Shown piece after piece: positions 34,275 through 44,477 of a stretch of 63,984 nucleotides of DNA. Both the position numbers and the translations under genes were made by a program. Within the stretch, counting starts at the first letter, position 1. The number at the start of each line of letters is the position of its first letter. The notes under the pieces were generated by a model. The model saw nothing but the letters and a program-made list of their open reading frames with translations, searched no databases and was not told the origin of the DNA. Source of the stretch: Bacteroidota bacterium (lineage in GTDB: Bacteria > Bacteroidota > Bacteroidia > Bacteroidales > UBA12481). The stretch covers positions 1 to 63,984 of the forward strand of contig JABHCC010000134.1 in assembly GCA_018669475.1 (NCBI GenBank), given 5' to 3'.

Positions 34275-35501
34275 ATGAAAAAATATTCCTATCTATTGAT
34301 TCTGGTTATGCTGCTTGGTATTGGCTGCACTACTCAGGAAACTTTTGTTAACAATACACGAGTAAGTAAACTTGTACCGGGTATTGCTCCTAATCCAATT
34401 GCGGTTGACTATGCTCTGCCAAGAACAGTTGTGACCATTGAGGTTATTACAGAAAAGCGACTTACAAAACCCGGACCTTTCGCACAATATGCTGAGAGAT
34501 ATCTTGGTGTGACAGATGTGCCTACCCGCGATATGACCGAGTGGACCATCCGGGAGGTTAAACTATCAACCAAAGCCGAGAAAGATCCGGATCAGGTGTA
34601 TCGAATTGAAAGGGAAGGTATTTCCAGAGCCGGGTATGTGTCATTAAATGATCAGGGAGTTATTTGCGGAGTAAATGTACCTGTAGTTTTCTCTATGAAT
34701 GCAGGAAGCCAAAGCTCAGCACATCAATGGCAAAAGGATGTTGCGCTTCCCGGGTATTCTGATCTGACTCTTCGAAAATATACAGAGCCAATGTTAGATA
34801 CTGTGTACAGGATTGTCAGAACCGATACTTCTTTTATGCGCTTACCTTTACTTCAATCACTGGTGAGTCAAAAAACTCTTATGAATCAGGCTGAAGAAGC
34901 CGCAAATCTTATCATGGAGTTACGTGAAAGACGCTTTGGATTATTGACCGGGGAGTACGCTTATGATGATATAATAAGAACTCCAATGCCTGAGGGCTAT
35001 ACGATGGAGGTTCTTCTAAGAGAATTAGCTCAGTTAGAATATGATTACGTTTCTTTATTTGTAGGACGAGTGACCACTGAAACACACAGGGATATGTATA
35101 AATATCTTCCGAAAGGTCAGGGATTGACCGAGTCGGAGGATTTGTTCACATTCAGCCGTTTCAGAGGAGTCTTACCAGCAGGAAGTTCAAATGGCGACCC
35201 TGTTAAGATAAAATTTGAACGGAGTTATGACCCTGCTTCAATTTATACTAATCTTGAATATGATAATCTGAATGGAAAAAAAGAGGTAGTCAGAGGTTTG
35301 GCGTACAGAGTTCCTGGTAAAGCCTTGGCGGATATTTCTCTGAATAATGAAGTTCTTGTTAGAAATGAAATTTTAGTAGCTCAGTATGGCGTTGTGCAAT
35401 TTCTGCCAGCTGATATTTTTAATGATACAAAACTGTCAGTGGAATACCATTCTGAAACAGGCTTGGTGAAGCGGATTTTTATACCTTTAGCAAGCAAATA
35501 A
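34275..35501 (+). CDS. DUF4831-family lipoprotein
   Basis: A 408-residue predicted lipoprotein; the start at 34275 (MKKYSYLLILVMLLGIGC) gives the SPII signal with Cys18, whereas the frame from 34230 overlaps nnr and has no signal. The body has the features of the Bacteroidota DUF4831 family, including an early 'YaLPrTvv.iev..ek....pGPfaqyAerYLG' pattern and a late 'G..YRvPg.a...i' segment (GLAYRVPGKALADI). Function is unknown; the family is widespread and usually single-copy. It lies between nnr and the MFS carrier, 14 bases from the latter, in what looks like one transcript. Confidence 0.85.
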   Translation: MKKYSYLLILVMLLGIGCTTQETFVNNTRVSKLVPGIAPNPIAVDYALPRTVVTIEVITEKRLTKPGPFAQYAERYLGVTDVPTRDMTEWTIREVKLSTKAEKDPDQVYRIEREGISRAGYVSLNDQGVICGVNVPVVFSMNAGSQSSAHQWQKDVALPGYSDLTLRKYTEPMLDTVYRIVRTDTSFMRLPLLQSLVSQKTLMNQAEEAANLIMELRERRFGLLTGEYAYDDIIRTPMPEGYTMEVLLRELAQLEYDYVSLFVGRVTTETHRDMYKYLPKGQGLTESEDLFTFSRFRGVLPAGSSNGDPVKIKFERSYDPASIYTNLEYDNLNGKKEVVRGLAYRVPGKALADISLNNEVLVRNEILVAQYGVVQFLPADIFNDTKLSVEYHSETGLVKRIFIPLASK

Positions 35502-35515
35502 AAAAAACTTAGATA

Positions 35516-37090
35516 ATGGAAAAAGTTAAGCAAACCATGAGGGATAATGCTGCAATGAGATGGCTGGTTCTGATTCTTATTAGTGGATTAATGTTTAGTA
35601 CATATTGGTTCCAGGATTTCTATGGAGGATTGAAGGGAATGATGGAAACCACAATGGGCTTCACAAGTGAAGAATTTGGCCGTATGATCGGTTTGACCAC
35701 TATCGCCAACATGTTTGGGATGATTATAGTGGGTGGTATTATTCTGGATAAATGGGGGATTCGCATTGCAGGTACCGCTTTTGCTGTTTTAGCTGTTGTT
35801 GGAGCAGCGATTGCAGCGGCAGGCGCCTCCGGATTTTTTGGTGAAGAACATGGTACAAAGTTGACCTTTATGATTATTGGTCGCATCATGTTTGGATCAG
35901 GCCTTGAGGTTATTTGTGTGGTGGTTACCCGAACCGTTGTTAAATGGTTTAAAGGAAAGGAACTGGCACTTGCACTGGCTATTAATATGGGTTTTGGCCG
36001 TCTTGGTTCTGCGCTGGGAATAGCTGTTTCTCCTGATATTGCTGGTAATCATATGCCAACGGCCGTTGTATTTGCTGCAACCTTAATTGGTATTGCCCTG
36101 TTATTATTCCTTATATACCTTATATTTGATATTCGTCTTGATCGTCAGGATAAAGCTAATCAAGCAAAAAATGTGGCTGAGGACGAGGATTTCAAATTCT
36201 CAGACCTTGTTAAGTTAGCTACAGATTCATCATTTGTATATATAGCATTATTGTGTGTGGCCTTCTATGCCGCAGTGTTCCCCTTTATTCAATATGCACC
36301 TGATTTGCTGGTGAATAAATTTGGATTTACGTACGATTTACCTGAAACTGCCAATATTGTTCTTTTTGGAAGTACTGCTCTTGGTAATGCAGCTGTGTAT
36401 GTCGCGCTGTTTATTTTTGGAATTAGTTTCTCACTGATCCCAAGTCGGATAAAAAATAAAATGGGCAAGCTCGCTGCCATCTTAGTGATTCTTATTCTGT
36501 TTGTGTTATTTGTGAACTCCTTATGGGATTACTTGAGTGTTTGGTTCAAGAACGGACCTAAAACTGCTTCGTTAATTCCTTTGGGTACTATATTGTTTAC
36601 ACCGATTTTCGGAAATTATGTAGATAAGAAGGGGAAAGCTGCAAGTCTGATGATTCTGGGATCATTGTTACTCATTTTTGCTCATCTGTCACTGTCAATA
36701 TTCAATAGTGTAGGCCTGGCTTATATGGGCTTGATGTTTCTTGGTGTTGCTTTCTCACTTGTGCCGGCGGCAATGTGGCCATCTGTTGCTAAAATTGTAG
36801 CTGAGAATCGTTTGGGTACAGCATATGCATCAATGTTTACTGTTCAGAACTGGGGACTTGGTCTTTTCTTATGGGGAATTGGAGCATTGTTAGACTTAGT
36901 AAATAAGAGTAATCTTGATGCTATTCGTGCTGGAGAAATGACCTACGATTATACTATCCCAATTTTTATTCTCGTGGGTTGTGGTGTTATTTCAATATTC
37001 CTTGCATTTAAATTGAAACAATCAGACCGGAGACAAGGGTACGGACTTGAACTACCTTCAGGTATGACTCCAGAAAATAGTGATAAATAG
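35516..37090 (+). CDS. MFS transporter, MFSD1-like
   Basis: A 524-residue major-facilitator protein with about 12 membrane segments and a long cytoplasmic loop (about 205-235). It has the helix 2-3 motif GGIILDKWGIR, typical of the superfamily. The overall layout and the SGLMFSTYWFQDFYGGL opening recall the MFSD1 group, whose lysosomal member exports dipeptides. A dipeptidase gene follows after 24 bases, which supports a dipeptide role. The match to MFSD1 is from memory of the family and the context; it should be treated as a prediction. It carries no signal for secretion and acts in the inner membrane. Confidence 0.8.
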   Translation: MEKVKQTMRDNAAMRWLVLILISGLMFSTYWFQDFYGGLKGMMETTMGFTSEEFGRMIGLTTIANMFGMIIVGGIILDKWGIRIAGTAFAVLAVVGAAIAAAGASGFFGEEHGTKLTFMIIGRIMFGSGLEVICVVVTRTVVKWFKGKELALALAINMGFGRLGSALGIAVSPDIAGNHMPTAVVFAATLIGIALLLFLIYLIFDIRLDRQDKANQAKNVAEDEDFKFSDLVKLATDSSFVYIALLCVAFYAAVFPFIQYAPDLLVNKFGFTYDLPETANIVLFGSTALGNAAVYVALFIFGISFSLIPSRIKNKMGKLAAILVILILFVLFVNSLWDYLSVWFKNGPKTASLIPLGTILFTPIFGNYVDKKGKAASLMILGSLLLIFAHLSLSIFNSVGLAYMGLMFLGVAFSLVPAAMWPSVAKIVAENRLGTAYASMFTVQNWGLGLFLWGIGALLDLVNKSNLDAIRAGEMTYDYTIPIFILVGCGVISIFLAFKLKQSDRRQGYGLELPSGMTPENSDK

Positions 37091-37114
37091 AACAATTATT
37101 AATTAGGAATAATT

Positions 37115-38566
37115 ATGATAGAGAATCTAAATCCGAAATTACTCTGGAAGAGCTTTTACGATCTTACCAGAATACCGAGGCCTTCAAAAAAAGAGGCTGA
37201 GGTCATTAAATTCGTCAAGGATTTTGGAATCAGACTTGGACTTGAGACAATTGAAGACGAGGTTGGCAATATTATTATTAAGAAGCCTGCCACACCCGGA
37301 ATGGAAAACAGGAAGGGCATAATTTTTCAGGGGCATCTTGACATGGTTCCTCAGGCTAATTCAGACTCAAACCATAATTTTGAAACTGATCCCATTGAGG
37401 CTTATATAGATGGTGATTGGGTGACAGCGAAAGGGACTACTCTTGGAGCTGATAACGGTATTGGCGTGGCTGCTGCAATGGCAGTTTTCGAATCGACCGA
37501 TCTGGAACATGGGCCTGTGGAGGCTCTGTTTACTGTTGACGAAGAAGCTGGCATGGGTGGAGCTTTTGGAATAAAAGCTGGATTACTCGACGGTGATATC
37601 CTGTTAAATCTTGATTCTGAAGATGAAGGTGAACTATATGTTGGCTGTGCAGGTGGTACTAATGGTAATGTTACTTTTGAATATATTTCAGAGTCAGTTC
37701 CTGAAGGCTATAATGCTTTCTCAATTTCTGTCAAAGGCTTGAAAGGTGGACATTCAGGAATTGATATTCCTTTGGAAAGAGCTAATTCAAATAAAATTCT
37801 TTTTAGGTTTTTATATGAAACTTTGAAGAAGCGAACCTTAAGAATTGCTGCGATAGATGGTGGAAGTCTTAGAAATGCAATTCCCAGGGAATCTTTTGCT
37901 ACAATTCTGGTTGATAGTAATGAAGCAGAAGCATTGATGGCCGAACTGGTGGATTATACAAAGGTTGTACAGGCTGAGTTTGCTTCGGCTGATCCGGGAT
38001 TGGATATCAGCATGGAAGCTGCTGAAACTCCTGATTCAGTGATGGATCAGCCTACATCTGAAAACCTGATCAAAGCAATATATGCCTGTCCTAATGGCGT
38101 TATCAGAATGAGTACAGACATGGAGGGCTTAGTTGAAACATCTTCAAACCTGGCTATTGTGAAAGCAGATGGTAAGAAAGTAACAATTCTATGCTTACTT
38201 AGAAGTTCAGTTGATACTGCCAGAGAAGATCTTAAAAACAGATTTGAATGCGTATTTGGTTTGGCCGGGGCTGATGTGAGTTTTGATGGAGAATATCCAG
38301 GGTGGAAACCCAATATGAACTCTCCTATTCTGAAAGCTTCTCAGGATGTTTATCAAAACTTATATGGGAAGATTCCTGAGATAAAAGCAATACATGCAGG
38401 ATTGGAATGTGGACTTCTCGGAGGTGTTTATCCTCATTGGGATATGCTTTCATTTGGTCCCACTATCCGATTTCCACATTCGCCGGATGAGAAGGTCAAC
38501 ATTGAAACTGTTCAACTTTTCTGGGATTTCCTGGTGGAGCTATTGAAAAATGCACCTCCCAAATAA
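37115..38566 (+). CDS. pepD: aminoacyl-histidine dipeptidase, M20 family
   Basis: Cytosolic nonspecific dipeptidase (PepD), 483 residues, a dinuclear zinc enzyme that hydrolyses unblocked dipeptides. Metal and catalytic motifs are visible: QGHLDMV (first His and Asp), TTLGADNGIG (bridging Asp), VDEEAGM (catalytic Glu pair), and a late HAGLECG. The lid domain includes GLKGGHSGIDI. It follows the MFSD1-like carrier by 24 bases, suggesting that imported dipeptides are handed to it. The gene ends before a two-hairpin region shared with the convergent purA. Confidence 0.95.
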   Translation: MIENLNPKLLWKSFYDLTRIPRPSKKEAEVIKFVKDFGIRLGLETIEDEVGNIIIKKPATPGMENRKGIIFQGHLDMVPQANSDSNHNFETDPIEAYIDGDWVTAKGTTLGADNGIGVAAAMAVFESTDLEHGPVEALFTVDEEAGMGGAFGIKAGLLDGDILLNLDSEDEGELYVGCAGGTNGNVTFEYISESVPEGYNAFSISVKGLKGGHSGIDIPLERANSNKILFRFLYETLKKRTLRIAAIDGGSLRNAIPRESFATILVDSNEAEALMAELVDYTKVVQAEFASADPGLDISMEAAETPDSVMDQPTSENLIKAIYACPNGVIRMSTDMEGLVETSSNLAIVKADGKKVTILCLLRSSVDTAREDLKNRFECVFGLAGADVSFDGEYPGWKPNMNSPILKASQDVYQNLYGKIPEIKAIHAGLECGLLGGVYPHWDMLSFGPTIRFPHSPDEKVNIETVQLFWDFLVELLKNAPPK

Positions 38567-38629
38567 TCTCTGAAATAATAAGTGGCAATAAAGGCTTGTC
38601 ATACAAAGCCTGGATAATATAGATATGAT

Positions 38630-38672
38630 ACAATCGCTGTTGAGTAAGTTTTACTTATTTGACAGCGATTGT
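38630..38672. terminator. bidirectional terminator between pepD and purA
   Basis: ACAATCGCTGT (38630-38640) and its exact complement (38662-38672) form an 11-bp stem with a partly paired 21-base loop. A weaker hairpin (AGGCTT/AAGCCT) lies just before, at about 38592-38611. Confidence 0.7.
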
Positions 38673-38714
38673 TATTATGTGGCTTAGTAATGTTGCGCTT
38701 TACAAATCCTCAGA

Positions 38715-40049
<1,335 letters not shown>

Positions 40050-40075
40050 TTAGACTTAGGGATGTTAAAAACCGC

Positions 40076-40255
40076 TTATATTTCCTTCAGGTAATTCGTT
40101 GCATAATCTGAATCAATATCATAAACTTGATTATCAAGTTCAGATTGCACAGTGATCTTAACAGAAAAGTCGTCTTCACTAATTTTCACCAATTTAACTT
40201 TGAGAATTTGAAGCGAAGCTCCTTTCATGCTGTCTAGCAAATACTCATTCTTCAT
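40076..40255 (-). CDS. small hypothetical protein
   Basis: A 59-residue protein starting at MKNEYLLDSMKG; the frame extends to 40300, but the extra 15 residues look like leader sequence. It has a predicted helix followed by two or three beta strands (LQILKVKLVKI, DFSVKITVQSE), charged and soluble, with no signal or membrane segment. I do not recognise it. Its place between purA and fur, on the same strand, suggests it is expressed as part of, or near, that group. It could be a conserved small protein; a family search would settle that. Confidence 0.5.
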   Translation of the reverse strand: MKNEYLLDSMKGASLQILKVKLVKISEDDFSVKITVQSELDNQVYDIDSDYATNYLKEI

Positions 40256-40381
40256 GGTTTTAAACTTGTTAAAATGAAGAAGAGCTCTTTCCTGAATCAT
40301 TACGGTAAATGTTAATAAAACAAAATGTAAAATCGTAGTACAAATTAGTAATTATTTCGCTACAATACAAGAGCTTACCAA

Positions 40382-40825
40382 CTAACGACATTCTTTACAT
40401 AAACCGTAGAAATATACAGAATGATGAGTGATCTTAAACTCCAGTACTTCTCCTGCAGTCTTGCTAATTTCTTGTATACGGGGATCGCAAAACTCAAAAA
40501 CCTTACCACATTCAACACAAATCATATGGTCATGCTGCTTACAGGCGTAAGCTTTTTCAAATTGAGCAATGTTTTTGCCAAATTGGTGTTTAATCACAAG
40601 GCCACAATCAAGCAGCAGCTCAATTGTATTATATAAAGTAGCTCTACTGACCCTGTAGTTTTTATTTTTCATGTAGATATACAAGGTCTCAATGTCAAAA
40701 TGTCCCTCTCTTGAATAAATTTCCTCCAGAATGGCAAATCGTTCAGGAGTCTTTCTATGCCCCTTACGCTCAATGTAATCAGTAAAGATCTGCTTTACTG
40801 TGGACGTGATATCACTACAATCCAT
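40382..40825 (-). CDS. Fur-family transcriptional repressor
   Basis: A 147-residue metal-dependent repressor. The N-terminal winged helix is seen in [17 protein letters not shown] and [18 protein letters not shown]. The regulatory part contains the [15 protein letters not shown] motif, with a CxxC zinc pair, and a second CxxC at the end (GLCKECR), as in Fur and PerR proteins with a structural zinc. I cannot tell Fur from PerR or Zur by sequence alone. It is encoded upstream of the small protein and purA and downstream of spoT, all on the minus strand. The spacers suggest separate control. Confidence 0.9.
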   Translation of the reverse strand: MDCSDITSTVKQIFTDYIERKGHRKTPERFAILEEIYSREGHFDIETLYIYMKNKNYRVSRATLYNTIELLLDCGLVIKHQFGKNIAQFEKAYACKQHDHMICVECGKVFEFCDPRIQEISKTAGEVLEFKITHHSVYFYGLCKECR

Positions 40826-40904
40826 TATTAACTAGACTAATTAAAAATAATCCTCTAATGTAGTAATTTATTACAAAGTAGTGCAGAATATTAAAGGAAT
40901 AGCT

Positions 40905-43121
40905 TTAGGATTTTTCAATTCGTTTTACATTATCCATTCCTTTGATCTTACTCAAACTTAGCAGGAGGTTATTCAGGTCTTCAGTGTTATGGACATATAG
41001 GTCAAGTTCGGATTCGAATATTCCATCTCTGGATTCAATATGCATTGACCTGATGTTAACATTAAGTTGTTTAGAAATCACGTTAGTAATCTCATTTATA
41101 ATGCCAATCTTATCTATTCCGTTAGCTCTAATACGTGCAAGGTGAGCAATAACCTTATGGGAAGTCCAATTAGCTTCCAGAATATTTTCTGCCTGACTGG
41201 ATATAAGTTTCAGAGCAATGGGGCAATTAGATTTATGAATCACTATGTCGTCAGATATTTCGGGATTTGTATATCCAATAACATCATCTCCGGGTATTGG
41301 GGCACAGCATTTTGCCAATCTATAATCAGGGTCTTCCTGATTCTCTCGTAATAGAAAGGTTCCTTGTGCTGGTGTCTCACTTTCTGAATCGGGAACTTCA
41401 CTGCGTCTGCTAAACATTTCTAATCCCCAGATCTTTACTCTCTTATTTTTAGATCTTTTCTTAAGAATTCTTTTAATGTTTTCAAGGCTTACTACTTCGC
41501 GGCCCAGTTTTAGATATAGTTCTTCCTTACTTTGAACGTCAAATGATTCAAAGAGTTTTCGAAAAACACTCGTGTTTGGTCTGTAATTTAAATCAAGAAG
41601 TTTGTCTTCCAGGATTTTTTGTCCTCTGGTGATATCATTTCTTCTCTGTTCTTTGAAAACAGATTTAATAGCTGACTTTGCTTTGGCTGTTTTTACCATT
41701 TCCAGCCAATCATACTGAGGAGTCTGGATGTCGGAGGTCAGAACCTCAACCTGATCACCTGTCGATAATTTATGACTTAGAGGAACCAGTTTGTGATTTA
41801 CTTTTGCTCCAATTGCTTTATGTCCAATTTCAGTGTGTATGTCATAAGCAAAATCCAGAGCCGTTGATCCCTGAGGTAGTATTTTCTCCAAACCGTTTGG
41901 AGTGAAGGTGACAATTTCTGATTCAAAAAGGTTAAGCTTAAAGTCTTCAAGAAATTCGATATCCGAAACTTCCTGGCTCTGTAACATATCAGAAACTTTC
42001 TTAATCCATTTATCGAGCTCCCCTTCAGCTGACTCACCACCTTTGTACTTCCAATGTGCAGCAAAGCCCTTTTCTGCAATCTCATTCATTCTCTCAGATC
42101 TTATCTGTACCTCTATCCACTTTCCATGTGGTCCCATTACAGTCATATGAAGGGCCTCGTAACCATTAGCTTTAGGATGTGAAACCCAATCCCGGATCCG
42201 GTCGGGTTTAACATTATATAGATCTGTTATCAGAGAATAAATAAACCAACACTGTGTTTTTTCAGCAATATTAGGTTTCGGAGTGAAAATAATTCTTACC
42301 GCCAGAATATCAAAAATCTGCTCAAAAGGAAGACTCTTTATCTGCATCTTATGCCAGACAGAATAAATTGGCTTTGGACGTCCATTAATTGTGTACTCAA
42401 ATTCTTGCTCATCAAGCTTTGTTTCTATTGGATCAATGAATTTTTTTATAAAATGAGAAGAAATCTTTTCTGAATGTGAAATCTTGTTGGATAATTCTTT
42501 GTAAACCTCAGGTTCTTTGTACTTTAGACTAATATTTTCCAATTCCGACTTTATGGCATATAGTCCGAGGCGGTGGGCCAGTGGAGCATATAAATAAAGT
42601 GTTTCACTTGAAATCTTTATTTGCTTTTTTCTGAGCAAAGCAGATAAAGTTCGCATATTATGCAAGCGGTCAGCCAATTTAATCAGGATAACCCGTACGT
42701 CTTCGGATAGGGTCAGAATTATCTTCCTGAAAGTTGAAACTTGTAAACTCGAATCAGAATCGAAAGCCCCGGTTATTTTTGTTAAACCATCAATTATCAG
42801 TCTTATATTAGGACCAAATTCTTGCTGAATGTCATCAAGTGTATACTCAGTATCCTCCACCACATCATGCAGAAGAGCAGATACAATACTTTTTGTACCC
42901 ATCCCAATCTCTTCTGTTACAATTTTAGCAACTGCAATTGGATGTAAAATATATGGTTCGCCACTCTTTCTGCGTTCATTACCATGAGCTTTAAGAGCAA
43001 AATTATAAGCTTTCCAAATTTTTATCTTATTCTCTTTACTTATCCTATCCGGCAGGCAGTCAACCAGCTCCTGATATGCTTCAGCAACCTTACTTTTTTC
43101 TTCAACACTTAAATCAAACAT
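40905..43121 (-). CDS. RelA/SpoT-family (p)ppGpp synthetase/hydrolase
   Basis: A 738-residue Rel-type enzyme of the stringent response. Domains in order: HD hydrolase with the key residues intact (ALLHDVVEDTEY, His85-Asp86; ADRLHNMRTL), the synthetase domain with YSVWHKMQIK, HPKANGYEALHMTV and WIEVQIRSERM, then TGS (about 400-460, EIVTFTPNGLEKILPQGST), a helical region, a zinc-finger-like stretch with YRLAKCCAPIPGDDVIGY, and a C-terminal ACT domain. Both the hydrolase and synthetase motifs look usable, so a bifunctional enzyme is likely. It is preceded by the M16 peptidase pair on the same strand. Confidence 0.94.
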   Translation of the reverse strand: MFDLSVEEKSKVAEAYQELVDCLPDRISKENKIKIWKAYNFALKAHGNERRKSGEPYILHPIAVAKIVTEEIGMGTKSIVSALLHDVVEDTEYTLDDIQQEFGPNIRLIIDGLTKITGAFDSDSSLQVSTFRKIILTLSEDVRVILIKLADRLHNMRTLSALLRKKQIKISSETLYLYAPLAHRLGLYAIKSELENISLKYKEPEVYKELSNKISHSEKISSHFIKKFIDPIETKLDEQEFEYTINGRPKPIYSVWHKMQIKSLPFEQIFDILAVRIIFTPKPNIAEKTQCWFIYSLITDLYNVKPDRIRDWVSHPKANGYEALHMTVMGPHGKWIEVQIRSERMNEIAEKGFAAHWKYKGGESAEGELDKWIKKVSDMLQSQEVSDIEFLEDFKLNLFESEIVTFTPNGLEKILPQGSTALDFAYDIHTEIGHKAIGAKVNHKLVPLSHKLSTGDQVEVLTSDIQTPQYDWLEMVKTAKAKSAIKSVFKEQRRNDITRGQKILEDKLLDLNYRPNTSVFRKLFESFDVQSKEELYLKLGREVVSLENIKRILKKRSKNKRVKIWGLEMFSRRSEVPDSESETPAQGTFLLRENQEDPDYRLAKCCAPIPGDDVIGYTNPEISDDIVIHKSNCPIALKLISSQAENILEANWTSHKVIAHLARIRANGIDKIGIINEITNVISKQLNVNIRSMHIESRDGIFESELDLYVHNTEDLNNLLLSLSKIKGMDNVKRIEKS

Positions 43122-43187
43122 CCTCGAACGAATTTATCTGTGAAAATAGTAATTAGAAAGCTTAATCGGAATAGCTAGCACAGCTCT

Positions 43188-44477
43188 TTACTGTTTTTTC
43201 GGTCCGGCAATTGATACTTTGAAGTCTTTTGGATTTAGATATTGCTGCGCTAAAAGGCGAATTTCTTCAGAAGAGCAGTTCCTGATTACTGTCAATAGCT
43301 GGTTAATAAATGAGATGTCAATATTGTTAAAGATCAGAGATTTATATACATCAGCAACTCCGAACGGACCATCTAACTGACGTTGAAGATCTCCAATCAT
43401 GTAATTTTTTACTCTGGCTAATTCTGCTTCAGAAACAAGTTCATTTTGAAGAAACTCCATCTCTTTATAACACTCAGAAATAGTTTGTTCGAAAACATCA
43501 GGTCCTACATTAGACGCGATTGACAAATAAGATAGTTCTTTCAGAGAGATTAGAGCGGATCCTATTCCATAAGTATAACCTTTCTTCTCCCGGATGTTTT
43601 GCATTAAACGGCTTCCAAAGTATCCACCAAAGATTGTGTTCAGTACCGCCAATAGCAGATGGTCAGGATGTGATCGGTTCGGAATGATTCTGCCCATCCG
43701 AATGGCTGCTTGTGTTGCGTTCTCAACCGTTTGATAGATTTGGCTCCCCGGTTCTTGAGTAGGTTTTGGGAATAAGCTGGTCTTTTGAGGATCATTTAGT
43801 ATTTCAAGTTTGCTCAGCCCATTCTCTAAAATTGGTAAAAAATTATCGCACTCAGGACCCGTAATGATAATTGTAAGATTATCTTTTCTGTAAAATTTCT
43901 CATGAAAACTTACCAGATCTTTTCTGGTAATTTTACTAATATCTTCTATTTCACCAAATACCCCATAAGGATGTTGTTCTCCGAAGAGCTTTTTGTTAAA
44001 TCCTTTGCTCGCAACACGCTCAGCTCGCTGTTGGTCAATTAGTAAGGATTGAATCTTCCTGTTTTTGTGCACTTCTATTTCACTTTCAGGAAAAATGGAG
44101 TTTTGAATCATATCCAATACCAGATCCAGAGTTGACTCCAGCTGTTTGTCAAGACTATAAATGGAAATACCTGCTTCATCTCTGTCGAAAAACGGATATA
44201 CATAACTTCCATTGTAATCAATTTTCTCAGCTATTCGGGCTCCTGATAAAGTGCTGGTGCCTTCAGATAACAGAGTGTTTGTAGTACCTGCAACAAACAA
44301 TGCATCCTGATGACGTGTGCCAGCCTGAAAGATAAAATCTATACGGGTAATAAGCTCTGTTCCGGTTTTAATGAGATAAACAGGAATACCATCCGACTGT
44401 ATTACCCTTTTTGAACTTACCAGTTCTAGCTTTTTCGGAATGTGAAATTCAGGATTATTCTTTCTATTTATCGCCAT
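43188..44477 (-). CDS. M16 peptidase-like subunit without the zinc motif
   Basis: A 429-residue member of the pitrilysin/M16B fold. It lacks HxxEH: the corresponding place near residues 65-71 reads TTNTLLSEGTST, so it cannot hold zinc there. The C-terminal lobe contains the R/Y substrate-binding motif region (IREKKGYTYGIGSAL), which in M16B heterodimers is supplied by the non-catalytic partner. It is therefore the structural and substrate-binding half of the pair. Its start overlaps the catalytic gene's stop by 14 bases (44464-44477). It has no signal peptide, so it is probably cytosolic or periplasmic by another route. Confidence 0.9.
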   Translation of the reverse strand: MAINRKNNPEFHIPKKLELVSSKRVIQSDGIPVYLIKTGTELITRIDFIFQAGTRHQDALFVAGTTNTLLSEGTSTLSGARIAEKIDYNGSYVYPFFDRDEAGISIYSLDKQLESTLDLVLDMIQNSIFPESEIEVHKNRKIQSLLIDQQRAERVASKGFNKKLFGEQHPYGVFGEIEDISKITRKDLVSFHEKFYRKDNLTIIITGPECDNFLPILENGLSKLEILNDPQKTSLFPKPTQEPGSQIYQTVENATQAAIRMGRIIPNRSHPDHLLLAVLNTIFGGYFGSRLMQNIREKKGYTYGIGSALISLKELSYLSIASNVGPDVFEQTISECYKEMEFLQNELVSEAELARVKNYMIGDLQRQLDGPFGVADVYKSLIFNNIDISFINQLLTVIRNCSSEEIRLLAQQYLNPKDFKVSIAGPKKQ

